Notes: a model not told the origin generated them from the sequence alone. DNA of 64,000 nucleotides from an uncultured Chitinophaga sp. (GCF_902168175.1 NZ_CABHOU010000092.1:310001-374000); one strand, 5' to 3'. Counted from the stretch's first letter, positions 39,360-48,649 are shown. Program-made: numbers and translations.

Positions 39360-39701
39360 ATGAAAAACTATTATACCATACTGGGTATTTCTTCCACTGC
39401 GGATGCATCAGAAATAAAGAGCGCGTTTCGCAGGTTGTCCAAGGTGTACCATCCGGACAGGCATCGGGGAGAGGGGGTATGGGAGGATGAGTTTAAGAAT
39501 GTGAGTGAGGCGTATACCGTATTGTCTGATGCAGGCCGCCGGGAAGTGTATGACAGGAGGTTGTTTGCCTGGGCGGCCGGGGTGTATACACCTTCAGAGG
39601 AGGTTGTTCCGGTTCGCAGGTCGGGTGTTAATATTCGTTACCTGGTAGCAGCGGTGCTGCTTTTAACCATTATTACTTTACTGCTGCTGATAAATTATTG
39701 A
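39360..39701 (+). CDS. Membrane-anchored J-domain protein
   Basis: This 113-residue protein has a J-domain at residues 2-65 (NYYTILGISSTADASEIKSA; LSKVYHPDRHRG with the HPD tripeptide; FKNVSEAYTVLSDAGRREVYDR) and a C-terminal transmembrane helix (YLVAAVLLLTIITLLLLIN). It would recruit DnaK at the membrane by stimulating its ATPase. It lacks the Gly/Phe and zinc-finger regions of true DnaJ. It lies between a TPR gene and a small hypothetical gene, with no obvious operon. Confidence 0.92.
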   Translation: MKNYYTILGISSTADASEIKSAFRRLSKVYHPDRHRGEGVWEDEFKNVSEAYTVLSDAGRREVYDRRLFAWAAGVYTPSEEVVPVRRSGVNIRYLVAAVLLLTIITLLLLINY

Positions 39702-39763
39702 TAAGGGGGCTGCATTTAATGCACAGCACCCCTTTTCGTTTGGCAATATTACAACCGGTCGGC

Positions 39764-40045
39764 CTATTCTTCTTCTTCATGTGCCGGGGCTATAATGGTA
39801 ATCATGTTTCTTATTGGAGCTTCTACGGATAATTCCTGGTAAAAAAGCATTTTGGTGTTTCCCTTGTTGGGAAGCTGTACGGCGTGTGTTTGTTTACCCG
39901 TGGTAAAGTGGTTTACGCAGCCGTGAAAAGTAATATTGATGTTAGAAATACTTCTTCCGCCGGCTTCATGTAAGGTTTTGATGAACTGGGAAACAATGGA
40001 GCGCAGTTTTTCTTCAGGAATGGATGTGTCCTGTAAGGTATGCAT
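39764..40045 (-). CDS. Hypothetical small protein
   Basis: This 93-residue protein is not recognised. ATG 40045 (MHTLQDTSIPEEKLRSIVSQ) is preferred to the upstream TTG. It has an amphipathic N-terminal helix, two strand-like segments (SNINITFHGCVNHF and KMLFYQELSVE), and a hydrophobic strand MITIIAP before an acidic end (AHEEEE). Composition is that of a soluble globular protein. It lies downstream of, and on the same strand as, a small HTH-like gene, separated by 102 bp. Confidence 0.55.
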   Translation of the reverse strand: MHTLQDTSIPEEKLRSIVSQFIKTLHEAGGRSISNINITFHGCVNHFTTGKQTHAVQLPNKGNTKMLFYQELSVEAPIRNMITIIAPAHEEEE

Positions 40046-40147
40046 CGGCAATGATGTTTGGTGAACAAATAATGTTTGTGGATGGATAGCTGGAGTATGA
40101 AGTGGCAGGCAGTTGGGTGGCTTTCGGTACTTTACAATAGTGTGAAT

Positions 40148-40390
40148 TTAGCGGGTACGGTGTTTTTCGTTTTGTTCCGCTGCGCTTTTGAGCAATATTT
40201 CGAGGACTGCGAGGATTTTATCTTTTTCGGCATTACTGAAAGTGTTCTTTCCTTTCGCTTTCCTGTAAAACGTAGCCTCGCTCCAGCCGCACTCTTCACA
40301 GATGCTTTCCCTGAACGTTCTTGCCAGGTTAAGTAAGCGTGTGTGCGTGTCCTGAAGGAAGTTACTGGATGAAATCTTTTTTACTTGCAT
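40148..40390 (-). CDS. Small helix-turn-helix-like protein
   Basis: This 80-residue protein from ATG 40390 has a likely DNA-binding core: RTFRESICEECGWSEATFYR followed by KAKGKNTFSNAEKDKILAVLEILLK, where the 'ICEECGWSEATFYRKAKG' part resembles helix-turn-helix recognition. The end is hydrophilic (SAAEQNEKHRTR). A TTG start at 40426 would add 12 residues. It is divergent from a larger two-HTH gene at 40516, with a 7-bp inverted repeat between them. It may regulate itself or its neighbour; that is inference. Confidence 0.6.
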   Translation of the reverse strand: MQVKKISSSNFLQDTHTRLLNLARTFRESICEECGWSEATFYRKAKGKNTFSNAEKDKILAVLEILLKSAAEQNEKHRTR

Positions 40391-40442
40391 ATTGACGCTT
40401 TTTTTGTTGAATTGACAATGTTGCAATCCTTTTGTAAATAAA

Positions 40443-40465
40443 AATCTTATATTGATAGTAAGATT
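40443..40465. promoter_or_regulatory. Inverted repeat between two divergent HTH genes, candidate operator
   Basis: AATCTTA (40443-40449) and TAAGATT (40459-40465) are perfectly inverted with a 9-base spacer, the usual size of a dimeric HTH-protein site, midway between the two start codons. Confidence 0.45.
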
Positions 40466-40515
40466 ATCACTTTTAAAGTTGATTTAATACACAATTATAC
40501 CAAAATTTATTTACA

Positions 40516-41178
40516 TTGAATGTTGATCAAAAAAATATTATCAACGAAGGTGCGAGATTGAAGCAGGTGCTTAAAGACAAGGCAATCAAAGTGATAGACT
40601 TCGCTAAGCGCGCGGGTTTCAGCAATCAGATCGCTCATTATTATCTCCGTCAGGAGTCAATAAAAAGAACGACACTTGTGGGGTTTTGTGAAGTGCTGGG
40701 TATTTCTCTGGAGCAGTTTTACAGCTGGAACCAGGTGATTAAAATCGATGCTGAAGACTTGCACCAGGGCAAGCGGCTGGCTACGCTCATCGACCAGAAG
40801 GGGATAAATAAAACAAAGCTGGCGGAGCGTATCCGCTTAAGCCGCCGTGCGCTATATAATTTGCTGGAACTGGAAACACTAAGTGCCGAACAGCTTCGCA
40901 AAGTGCTGTCGGGACTGGATATGACGGTAAACGAGTTTCTTAATCCGGGTGGTTTTTATGACGCTGGTGTAGAATATAACGAAGCATTTAACTGGCGCGA
41001 AAAATATTACGGCAGCCTCGAAGATTACAAAAAGTTAACCCAGGCGCACCAAATGTCACAACACCGTGCAGAGCTGGAACTTGCGCAATTACGCGCAGAA
41101 AACGAGCGCCTGAAACTACAGATGGAGGAATTTAAAAGGGAACTGGCTAAACTCAGATCTCAGCCGCCGAAAGATTAG
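40516..41178 (+). CDS. HTH protein with two XRE-like units and a coiled coil
   Basis: This 220-residue protein has two helix-turn-helix-like units: residues ~12-70 (GARLKQVLKDKAIKVIDFAK, then FSNQIAHYYLRQESIKRTTL) and ~85-138 (GKRLATLIDQKGINKTKLAE, then RLSRRALYNLLE). The C-terminal third is a coiled coil (HRAELELAQLRAENERLKLQ and MEEFKRELAKLR), probably for dimerisation. The only usable start in frame near the 5' end is TTG 40516, so a TTG start is assumed. It is divergent from the small HTH gene at 40148-40390. A terminator follows at 41196. Probably a transcription regulator. Confidence 0.8.
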   Translation: MNVDQKNIINEGARLKQVLKDKAIKVIDFAKRAGFSNQIAHYYLRQESIKRTTLVGFCEVLGISLEQFYSWNQVIKIDAEDLHQGKRLATLIDQKGINKTKLAERIRLSRRALYNLLELETLSAEQLRKVLSGLDMTVNEFLNPGGFYDAGVEYNEAFNWREKYYGSLEDYKKLTQAHQMSQHRAELELAQLRAENERLKLQMEEFKRELAKLRSQPPKD

Positions 41179-41195
41179 GTATCCTTACAAAACAA

Positions 41196-41224
41196 AAATG
41201 CTGTCATCTTTCACGACAGCATTT
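41196..41224 (+). terminator. Terminator of the two-HTH gene
   Basis: AAATGCTGTC (41196-41205) and GACAGCATTT (41215-41224) form a 10-bp stem; the T-run is short. Confidence 0.75.
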
Positions 41225-41284
41225 GACGGGTCTCATAGGTTATAGGGATTGAGGGTATTGTTTCTTTATATCGCTAACGGGTAA

Positions 41285-41398
41285 ACGTAATAATCGTTAA
41301 ACGGATGCAATATATTTTTCATATTGGGATTTTGCATATTTAGCCCGGAATTTTATTTGCAATATGCGGAAAAACATTTTTCGGGTTGATTATTACGT
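41285..41398. repeat. Long-range 11-bp inverted repeat upstream of a secreted-protein gene
   Basis: ACGTAATAATC (41285-41295) and GATTATTACGT (41388-41398) are exact reverse complements 92 bases apart, with near-repeats of GCAATAT/ATATGC inside. It sits in the AT-rich 276-bp spacer before 41455. Confidence 0.5.
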
Positions 41399-41454
41399 AT
41401 TTCCGGAATATTTATATATATTAGAGTTTCGATATATCTAAATTTACCTGTCCT

Positions 41455-41871
41455 ATGAAAAAGAGCATCCTTTCCCTATTTGCTTTCCTGTGTTTATTGG
41501 TGGGAAATGCCAGGTCTGGCGATACTGAGCCTAAAGACTTTGAATCATTCTGGAAGAAGCTGCACTCCGCTATTATCAAAAAAGATTATACTACACTAAG
41601 CCAATTCGTTGAGTTTCCTTTGATCGTTGAGGGAAATAGGGAAGCTTCCGGTACACAAACCGTGAAAAAAGATGGTTTTCCTGAGTTTTTCAGCGGCTAC
41701 CTGTCGCGCACCAGCGAGGACATGACGCGTTACGATTTGTTGCGTGCCAAGAAGGAATTAAGCGAAGAGGATCTCACACTTATTAACGATGGCTCCGCTA
41801 CGATCGACGACATGGAATTCCAGAAAATCGATGGTCGCTGGAAATTAGTCTACATTTATGCTAATAAATAA
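41455..41871 (+). CDS. Hypothetical secreted protein
   Basis: This 138-residue protein is not recognised to family level. It has a signal peptide (KKSILSLFAFLCLLVGNARS) and a mature part starting GDTEPKDFESFWKKLHSAII. The pattern 'FWxxLHxAIxKKDYTTLxQFVEFPL...DGFPEFFxxY...DGRWKLVYIYA' recalls NTF2-like/SnoaL-fold small periplasmic proteins, but that is a weak resemblance. It stands alone. Confidence 0.65.
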   Translation: MKKSILSLFAFLCLLVGNARSGDTEPKDFESFWKKLHSAIIKKDYTTLSQFVEFPLIVEGNREASGTQTVKKDGFPEFFSGYLSRTSEDMTRYDLLRAKKELSEEDLTLINDGSATIDDMEFQKIDGRWKLVYIYANK

Positions 41872-41993
41872 GTAACCGGCGAAACGTACGCTATTGCTTC
41901 ATATGATATCATATAGGTATAAGAAAAAATCTACTACTATCTTTATTCTGGTACTTTCTTAAAATTAATGCGGTGAAAAACTTTTTTATCCCG

Positions 41994-42001
41994 TAATTTT
42001 G
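41994..42001 (+). promoter_or_regulatory. -7 promoter element (TAATTTTG) of carB
   Basis: TAATTTTG matches TAnnTTTG, 70 bases before the carB ATG. Confidence 0.6.
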
Positions 42002-42071
42002 CACGATTTTTTTGTTCGCTGGGGCAGGGAGATCAAAGCTTAGGTTTTTCATTTTTCAATCGCAATAAGAA

Positions 42072-44888
42072 ATGCCCATAGACACCTCTATCAAGTCTGT
42101 TTTAATTATCGGTTCGGGTCCTATTATTATTGGTCAGGCCTGCGAATTTGACTATTCCGGTTCTCAGGCGGCACGTTCGCTCAGGGAAGAAGGGATTAAA
42201 GTGATATTGATCAATTCTAATCCCGCCACGATCATGACCGATCCTATGATGGCGGATAAAGTTTACCTGCTGCCGCTAACAGTAGAAAGTATTGAGCAGA
42301 TACTGGAAGAGAACCAGATTGATGCCGTATTGCCTACCATGGGTGGCCAGACTGCACTTAACCTCTGTATGGAGGTTGATGAGCTGGGTATCTGGGAGAA
42401 AAATAACGTTCGCCTGATCGGTGTTGACGTTAAAGCGATCAAAAAGGCAGAAGATCGTGAACTGTTTCGTCAGTGGATGATCGAGATCGGCATTCCGGTA
42501 GCGCCTGCAAGAACGGCTAACTCTTTCCTTGAAGGCAAGGAGTTTGCCCAGGAAATAGGCTTCCCGCTGGTTATACGCCCCTCTTTTACCCTCGGTGGCA
42601 CCGGAGGAGGTTTCGTACACTCCCGCGAGGATTTGGACGAAGCATTGGACCGTGGCCTCAAGGCTTCTCCTATCCACGAAGTGCTGGTAGAAAAAGCCGT
42701 ACTGGGTTGGAAAGAGTTTGAGCTGGAACTGCTGCGCGATAAAAACGACAACGTAGTGATCATTTGTACCGTGGAGAACTTCGATCCCATGGGTATACAT
42801 ACTGGCGACTCCATCACGGTAGCGCCTGCCATGACCCTGAGCGACACTGCTTTCCAGGACATGCGTAACAAAGCGATCAAAATGATGCGCGACCTCGGCA
42901 ACTTCGCCGGTGGTTGTAATGTTCAGTTCTCTCTCAATCCTGAGAACGAAGAGCTGATCGCCATTGAGATCAATCCCCGCGTAAGCCGCTCTTCTGCACT
43001 GGCCTCCAAAGCCACTGGTTATCCTATCGCTAAAATCGCTGCCAAACTGGCGATCGGTTATACGCTGGATGAACTGCAGAACCAGATTACCAAAACTACT
43101 TCCGCTTACTTTGAACCGGCACTGGATTACGTGATCGTAAAAATGCCACGCTGGAACTTCGATAAATTTAAAGGTGCCGACGATACATTGGGTCTGCAAA
43201 TGAAATCGGTAGGTGAAGTAATGGCTATCGGCCGCACTTTCCCCGAAGCATTGCAAAAAGCCTGTCAGAGCCTTGAGAACGATGCTATCGGTCTGGGTTA
43301 CTACGGCAAGTCGCTGATGAAGAACGAGCAGTTGATCGAAAAGCTGAAGCGCCCCACCTGGGATCGCGTGTTCCGCATTAAAGACGCGCTCATGGAAGGT
43401 AACTCCGTGAAAAAGATCCATGAAATGACCTATATCGACCGCTGGTTCCTGAACCAGATCAACGATATCGTGATCATGGAGAAAAAATTGATGGAGTACG
43501 AATTGAGCGATGTGCCTGAGTTGTTGTTGAAAGATGCGAAAACAATGGGTTTCTCCGACAAACAACTGGCCATCTTCTTTGGTAATTGCGAAGAGGATGA
43601 AGTGTACGAAAAACGTAAAGCACTCGGCATTGTGCGTACCTATAAAATGGTAGACACCTGCTCGGCTGAGTTTGAAGCGAAAACACCTTACTTCTACTCT
43701 ACATTCGATTCTGAGAATGAAAGTAAAGTGAGCGATAAAAAGAAGATCATCGTACTCGGTTCCGGCCCTAACAGGATTGGCCAGGGTATTGAGTTCGACT
43801 ACTGCTGTACACACGGTTTGCAGGCTATCCAGGAAAGCGGTTACGAAGCTATCATGGTAAACTGTAACCCCGAAACAGTATCTACCGACTTCGATATGGC
43901 TAACAAGCTGTACTTCGAGCCGGTGTTCTGGGAGCACCTGTGGGAAATCATCGAGCTGGAAAAACCAGAAGGTGTGATCGTTCAGTTGGGTGGCCAAACA
44001 GCATTGAAGCTGGCGAAAATACTTACAGAGAAAGGTATCAAAATCATTGGTACGTCCTTCGATAACATGGACATTGCCGAAGACCGCGGCCGCTTCTCTG
44101 ACATGTTGAAAGAACTCGGTATTCCTTACCCTAACTACGGTACGGCTTATAATACAGACGAAGCGATCGAAGTAGCAAAAGAAGTAGGTTACCCGGTACT
44201 GGTGCGCCCTTCTTACGTACTCGGTGGTCAGCGTATGCGTATCGTAATTAACGAAGAGGAACTGGAAGATTCAGTAGTTAGCCTGCTGAAACACCTGCCA
44301 GGTAACAAAATCCTGATCGACCACTTCCTGGACCGTTGCCAGGAGGCGGAAGTAGATGCCATCTTCGACGGCGAAAACTTCCATGTAATGGGCGTGATGG
44401 AACATATTGAGCCTGCTGGTATCCACAGTGGCGACAGTAATGCGGTATTGCCCGCGTTTAACCTCACTCCGCTGGAGGTTACCACCATGGAGTACTACTC
44501 AGAGAAAATAGCACGTGCGCTGGATATTCGCGGCCTTATCAACATTCAGTTTGCCATTAAAAACGGCCAGGTGTTCGTGATCGAAGCCAACCCACGCGCG
44601 TCCCGCACCACTCCGTTCATCGCTAAAGCATACCAGGTACCTTACCTGAATATTGCCACCAAAGTGATGATCGGCGCTAAAAAACTAACCGACTTTACCA
44701 TCGAGAAGAAGCTTGACGGTTTCGCGATCAAAGAACCGGTGTTCTCCTTTAACAAGTTTCCTGGTGTAAACAAGGAACTCGGCCCTGAAATGAAATCGAC
44801 CGGCGAAGCTATTCGTTTCATTAAAGACCTGCGCGACCCTTACTTCAGAACTTTGTACAAAGAAAAAAGCATGTACCTGAGCAAATAA
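42072..44888 (+). CDS. carB: Carbamoyl-phosphate synthase large subunit, lacking the C-terminal MGS domain
   Basis: This 938-residue enzyme makes carbamoyl phosphate for pyrimidines and arginine. The two homologous ATP-grasp halves are clear: IIGSGPIIIGQACEFDYSG and VLGSGPNRIGQGIEFDYCC begin them; RPSFTLGGTGGGF and RPSYVLGGQRMRIV are nucleotide-binding; EINPRVSRSSALASKATGYP and EANPRASRTTPFIAKAYQVP carry metal-binding Glu/Asn. E. coli CarB has 1073 residues; this one stops after the second half (YFRTLYKEKSMYLSK), so the ~135-residue MGS allosteric domain is missing, with a proper stop and terminator. The small subunit carA is not nearby. Confidence 0.96.
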   Translation: MPIDTSIKSVLIIGSGPIIIGQACEFDYSGSQAARSLREEGIKVILINSNPATIMTDPMMADKVYLLPLTVESIEQILEENQIDAVLPTMGGQTALNLCMEVDELGIWEKNNVRLIGVDVKAIKKAEDRELFRQWMIEIGIPVAPARTANSFLEGKEFAQEIGFPLVIRPSFTLGGTGGGFVHSREDLDEALDRGLKASPIHEVLVEKAVLGWKEFELELLRDKNDNVVIICTVENFDPMGIHTGDSITVAPAMTLSDTAFQDMRNKAIKMMRDLGNFAGGCNVQFSLNPENEELIAIEINPRVSRSSALASKATGYPIAKIAAKLAIGYTLDELQNQITKTTSAYFEPALDYVIVKMPRWNFDKFKGADDTLGLQMKSVGEVMAIGRTFPEALQKACQSLENDAIGLGYYGKSLMKNEQLIEKLKRPTWDRVFRIKDALMEGNSVKKIHEMTYIDRWFLNQINDIVIMEKKLMEYELSDVPELLLKDAKTMGFSDKQLAIFFGNCEEDEVYEKRKALGIVRTYKMVDTCSAEFEAKTPYFYSTFDSENESKVSDKKKIIVLGSGPNRIGQGIEFDYCCTHGLQAIQESGYEAIMVNCNPETVSTDFDMANKLYFEPVFWEHLWEIIELEKPEGVIVQLGGQTALKLAKILTEKGIKIIGTSFDNMDIAEDRGRFSDMLKELGIPYPNYGTAYNTDEAIEVAKEVGYPVLVRPSYVLGGQRMRIVINEEELEDSVVSLLKHLPGNKILIDHFLDRCQEAEVDAIFDGENFHVMGVMEHIEPAGIHSGDSNAVLPAFNLTPLEVTTMEYYSEKIARALDIRGLINIQFAIKNGQVFVIEANPRASRTTPFIAKAYQVPYLNIATKVMIGAKKLTDFTIEKKLDGFAIKEPVFSFNKFPGVNKELGPEMKSTGEAIRFIKDLRDPYFRTLYKEKSMYLSK

Positions 44889-44910
44889 TACTGTTCAGTA
44901 AGGATAAAGG

Positions 44911-44942
44911 AAAAGGCCTGCTTCGTAAGAAGTGGGCCTTTT
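44911..44942 (+). terminator. Terminator of carB
   Basis: AAAAGGCCTGCTTC and GAAGTGGGCCTTTT pair around a GTAA loop with one mismatch region; a T-run is part of the right arm. Confidence 0.85.
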
Positions 44943-45046
44943 ACATTAAGTGACACTGGAGATATTCTCTAGTGAAACCGACAATTTCTCGCCTCCGCGA
45001 ATGCATGAATTGATCTAATTTCATGTGATCAAAATTTCAATCACTA

Positions 45047-47119
45047 ATGTTTGTTAACCCTTTTAAACGTGCTCCTTTTGTGCGTTTGTTGCCGCCGCTT
45101 ATTGCAGGCATACTTTCGCAACACTATTTTCAATGGCCACTGTTCGCGTTGTTGATAATACTGTTCGTTGTTTTGCTTGCGGTGGCAGGCGTCAACTACT
45201 TCGCACCTAAAATCCGGTTCTCTCTTAAAGCAGGCCAGGGGCCAGCGGTGTTTTTATTGATTTACCTGCTGGGGCACCTGGTCCTGTATTTTTATGACGT
45301 GCGTCACAACCCGCAGTGGTTCGGGCATGTTTTGAATGACAGTACGGCCTTGGTGGTTACTGTACAGGAGCCGTTGGTTGAAAAGAAAGCCTCCTGGAAA
45401 GCCATAGCTACCGTAACGGCGCAGGCAGGGGCTGGGTTGATGCAGTTGCACGCCGGCACAGTGATATTGTACTTCGCAAAAGATTCAGGTCCTCCGGCGG
45501 TGGGATATGGAAGTCGGTTGCTCGTCCGTAACAAGCTGCAGCGGATACGAGGGCCGGGTAATCCCGGAGCGTTTGACTATGCAGGCTACTGCGCCAGGGC
45601 AAACATTTTTCACCAGGCCTATCTGCGGACGGGCGACTGGCAGGCTTTGCCGGGACGGGGAGAGTATGTGGTGACGAAATGTTTGCTAAGGGCCAAAGCA
45701 TATTGTTTAGATGTATTGAGAAAATACGTAAAAGGGCCGGCGGAGGCCGGCATCGCCCAGGCCTTACTCATCGGGTACCGGGAAGAGCTGGATAAGGATG
45801 TAGTGCAGGCATATACTAATACAGGAGTGGTACACATTATCGCCATTTCGGGTTTGCATCTGGGGCTTATTTATGTTAGTCTTTTATGGTTGCTGAAGTG
45901 GCTGCCGGATAAGAAAAGTACGGGCTGGCTGAAGGTATTAATCATTCTCATCGTGTTATGGGGCTTCTCTATTATTACAGGCGCGTCTGCCTCGGTGTTA
46001 CGCTCTGCGGTAATGTTCACTACCATTGCCATCGGGCAGTTCCTGATAGCACGGCATACGAACATCTATAACACACTGGCGGCTTCGGCCTTCCTGTTGC
46101 TAAGTTACAATCCTTATTTTATTGCTGACGTAGGCTTCCAGCTCTCTTACCTGGCGGTGTTGAGTATACTGGTTTTCTATAAGCCGCTTTATGAACTATG
46201 GGATATCAGGAATAGGTGGGCAGACAAATTATGGCAGATGGTAGCGGTATCACTGGCTGCGCAGTTGCTGACGGTGCCGGTTTGTCTTTATTACTTTCAT
46301 CAGTTCCCCAACTTGTTTTTGCCGGCTAATCTGATTGCTGTTCCCATGTCCACAATCGTGCTGTATGGCGAAATTTTCCTGGTGATGTTTGGCGGCCTCA
46401 CGCCAGTGGCTACACTGTTGGGTAAGGCGGTAGAATGGGGCATTACCTTGATGAACGGTTTCATTGAGTGGATTAACAGGCTGCCGTTCGCCGTAACAGA
46501 TAATTTGTGGCTAAACGGAACAGAAGCGCTGTTGTTGTATTTGATTATTGCGACGATGGCAGTCTGGTGGCTTATGAAGATGAAGTATGCACTTGTTGCA
46601 GGTATCGGCTGCTGGCTGCTGTTGGCCGGCGTGCATAGTTACTGTTTTTGGGAGGCACAACGCCAGCGGAAGATAATTGTATATAATATACCGGCGCAAA
46701 CCGCTATCGGCGTCGTTAACGGTCAGCGCCAGCAACTGTTGGCGGATAGTTTACCCGTTTCTCTGTATGGTTACAATGTGCGCCCGGCACAACTGCTGTA
46801 CAGGATGAAGGAGGGGAGGGTGGAGGGGCTGTTCTTATCTGGAAACGTCATTCAATTTTATAATGTGAGGATAGCGATGGTGAGCCACAGGCTTAATTAT
46901 CAACGTTCTTCCCACAAATTAAAAACGGATTATATTTTGCTTTCACATAATCCACCAGTAACAATCAGCCAGTTAGCCGAACAATATGAATTCTCTGCCG
47001 TTATAATTGATGCATCTAACCAGGCAAGACGTATTCAAAGCTGGAAAAATGACTGCAAGGCACTAACTTTGCGCTGCTTTTCGGTCCCGGATGAAGGGGC
47101 CTTCGTTTTAAATCTCTAA
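45047..47119 (+). CDS. comEC: ComEC/Rec2 family DNA-uptake channel protein
   Basis: This 690-residue polytopic protein would move single-stranded DNA across the inner membrane. The N-terminal 60 residues have two helices (LPPLIAGILSQ; LFALLIILFVVLLAVAGV); residues ~90-220 form the OB-like/DUF4131 part; ~235-500 is the Competence domain (EAGIAQALLIGYREELDK, GVVHIIAISGLHLGLIY, GASASVLRSAVMFT) with about eight helices. The C-terminus (~545-690) is a shortened domain with no HxHxDH metallo-beta-lactamase motif, so the nuclease-like part is absent or degenerate. purH follows after 15 bp, probably in the same transcript. Confidence 0.92.
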   Translation: MFVNPFKRAPFVRLLPPLIAGILSQHYFQWPLFALLIILFVVLLAVAGVNYFAPKIRFSLKAGQGPAVFLLIYLLGHLVLYFYDVRHNPQWFGHVLNDSTALVVTVQEPLVEKKASWKAIATVTAQAGAGLMQLHAGTVILYFAKDSGPPAVGYGSRLLVRNKLQRIRGPGNPGAFDYAGYCARANIFHQAYLRTGDWQALPGRGEYVVTKCLLRAKAYCLDVLRKYVKGPAEAGIAQALLIGYREELDKDVVQAYTNTGVVHIIAISGLHLGLIYVSLLWLLKWLPDKKSTGWLKVLIILIVLWGFSIITGASASVLRSAVMFTTIAIGQFLIARHTNIYNTLAASAFLLLSYNPYFIADVGFQLSYLAVLSILVFYKPLYELWDIRNRWADKLWQMVAVSLAAQLLTVPVCLYYFHQFPNLFLPANLIAVPMSTIVLYGEIFLVMFGGLTPVATLLGKAVEWGITLMNGFIEWINRLPFAVTDNLWLNGTEALLLYLIIATMAVWWLMKMKYALVAGIGCWLLLAGVHSYCFWEAQRQRKIIVYNIPAQTAIGVVNGQRQQLLADSLPVSLYGYNVRPAQLLYRMKEGRVEGLFLSGNVIQFYNVRIAMVSHRLNYQRSSHKLKTDYILLSHNPPVTISQLAEQYEFSAVIIDASNQARRIQSWKNDCKALTLRCFSVPDEGAFVLNL

Positions 47120-47134
47120 TAATTATTTCCATTC

Positions 47135-48649
47135 ATGCAAAAGCAAATTAAATCTGCATTGATCTCCGTTTTCTATAAAGACAACCTGGAGAATATTGTT
47201 AAGAAGCTCGGTGAGCAAGGCGTAACTATCTATTCCACAGGCGGAACTCAGCAATTTATTGAAGCGCAGGGTGTGAAATGCGTAGCGGTTGAAGATCTTA
47301 CCGCCTATCCTTCTATCCTCGGGGGCAGGGTTAAAACCCTTCATCCGAAAGTATTCGGTGGTATCCTCGCCCGTCGCGAAAACGGTCAGGACCTCGAACA
47401 ATTGAAGCAGTACGAGATTCCTGAAATCGACCTGGTAATCGTAGACCTGTATCCCTTTGAAGAAACGGTAAAAAGCACCAAAGAAGAACAGACTATTATT
47501 GAGAAGATCGATATTGGTGGCGTATCCCTGATCCGCGCTGCAGGTAAAAATTTTAAGGACGTAGTGATCGTGGCGTCGAAAGACCAGTATGCCGACCTGG
47601 AGCAGGTGCTTACAGATGGCAATGGTGCTACTACCATCGAACAACGCAGGAGTTTTGCGGCTAAAGCTTTTGAAGTATGCGCGCATTACGACGTAGCCAT
47701 CTCTGGTTATTTCCTGAACAACGAGCCTTCTGCTTACTTCCAGGTATCGGCTCCGCAGGGCCAGGTGTTACGCTATGGCGAAAATCCACATCAGCAGGGT
47801 GTTTTTTATGGTAACCTCAGCGAATTGTTTGATAAGTTACATGGTAAGGAACTTTCCTATAATAACCTGGTAGACGTAGACGCTGCTCTTCAGCTGATCA
47901 ATGAATTCTCAGAAACGACTTTTGCCGTAATCAAACATACAAACGTATGTGGCGTTGCATCTCGTCCAACACTGGAAGAGGCATGGCATGCTGCATTACA
48001 GGGAGATAAAGAAAGTGCTTTCGGTGGTGTACTGGTTTGTAACAAAGTGGTGGATGCAACAACTGCAAAAGCGATCACTGAAATCTTCTTTGAAATCCTG
48101 ATCGCACCCGGTTTTGAAGCCGATGCACTTGAAATTCTGCAGGGCAAGAAAAACCGCATCCTGTTGCAGCAAAAGCAACCGGTACAGGCTAAATACATGT
48201 ACAAAAACGTATTGAACGGCGTACTGGTGCAGCAGAACGACGAAGGCAGCCACATCGAATGGAAAGAGGTGGGAGCCGCTCCGTCAACCGAAGCACAGAA
48301 ATCTGACCTGGAGTTTGCCAATATCATTTGTAAGCACCTGAAATCAAATGCCATCGCTCTTGTTAAAGATCGCCAGCTGGTAGGTAAAGGCTGTGGCCAG
48401 ACTTCCAGGATCGACGCATTAAGGCACGCGATCGAGAAAGCCCACCAGTTCCAGTTCGAACTGAAAGGTGCAGTAATGGCATCGGACGCGTTCTTCCCGT
48501 TTGACGACTGTGTACGCATCGCAGATGAAGCTGGTATTACTGCTGTAATTCAGCCAGGAGGTTCTATCCGCGACAACGATTCAATTGAATATTGCAAACA
48601 GCACGGTATGGCAATGGTGGTAACAGGCATGCGCCACTTCCGCCACTAA
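47135..48649 (+). CDS. purH: Bifunctional AICAR transformylase / IMP cyclohydrolase
   Basis: This 504-residue enzyme carries out the last two steps of purine synthesis. The N-terminal cyclohydrolase part has ALISVFYKDNLENIVKKLGE, IYSTGGTQQFIE and LGGRVKTLHPKVFGGILARR; the transformylase part has LRYGENPHQQGVF, YNNLVDVDAALQLI, FAVIKHTNVCGVA, GKGCGQTSRIDALRHA and ASDAFFPFDD. Length is normal for the family. It follows comEC by 15 bp. The long hairpin at 48671-48739 may be its terminator. Confidence 0.97.
   Translation: MQKQIKSALISVFYKDNLENIVKKLGEQGVTIYSTGGTQQFIEAQGVKCVAVEDLTAYPSILGGRVKTLHPKVFGGILARRENGQDLEQLKQYEIPEIDLVIVDLYPFEETVKSTKEEQTIIEKIDIGGVSLIRAAGKNFKDVVIVASKDQYADLEQVLTDGNGATTIEQRRSFAAKAFEVCAHYDVAISGYFLNNEPSAYFQVSAPQGQVLRYGENPHQQGVFYGNLSELFDKLHGKELSYNNLVDVDAALQLINEFSETTFAVIKHTNVCGVASRPTLEEAWHAALQGDKESAFGGVLVCNKVVDATTAKAITEIFFEILIAPGFEADALEILQGKKNRILLQQKQPVQAKYMYKNVLNGVLVQQNDEGSHIEWKEVGAAPSTEAQKSDLEFANIICKHLKSNAIALVKDRQLVGKGCGQTSRIDALRHAIEKAHQFQFELKGAVMASDAFFPFDDCVRIADEAGITAVIQPGGSIRDNDSIEYCKQHGMAMVVTGMRHFRH

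Noticed and set aside
42276..43997. 573-codon minus-strand ORF inside carB
   Set aside because: Antisense shadow of a strongly conserved gene; His/Phe/Val-rich composition typical of such shadows.
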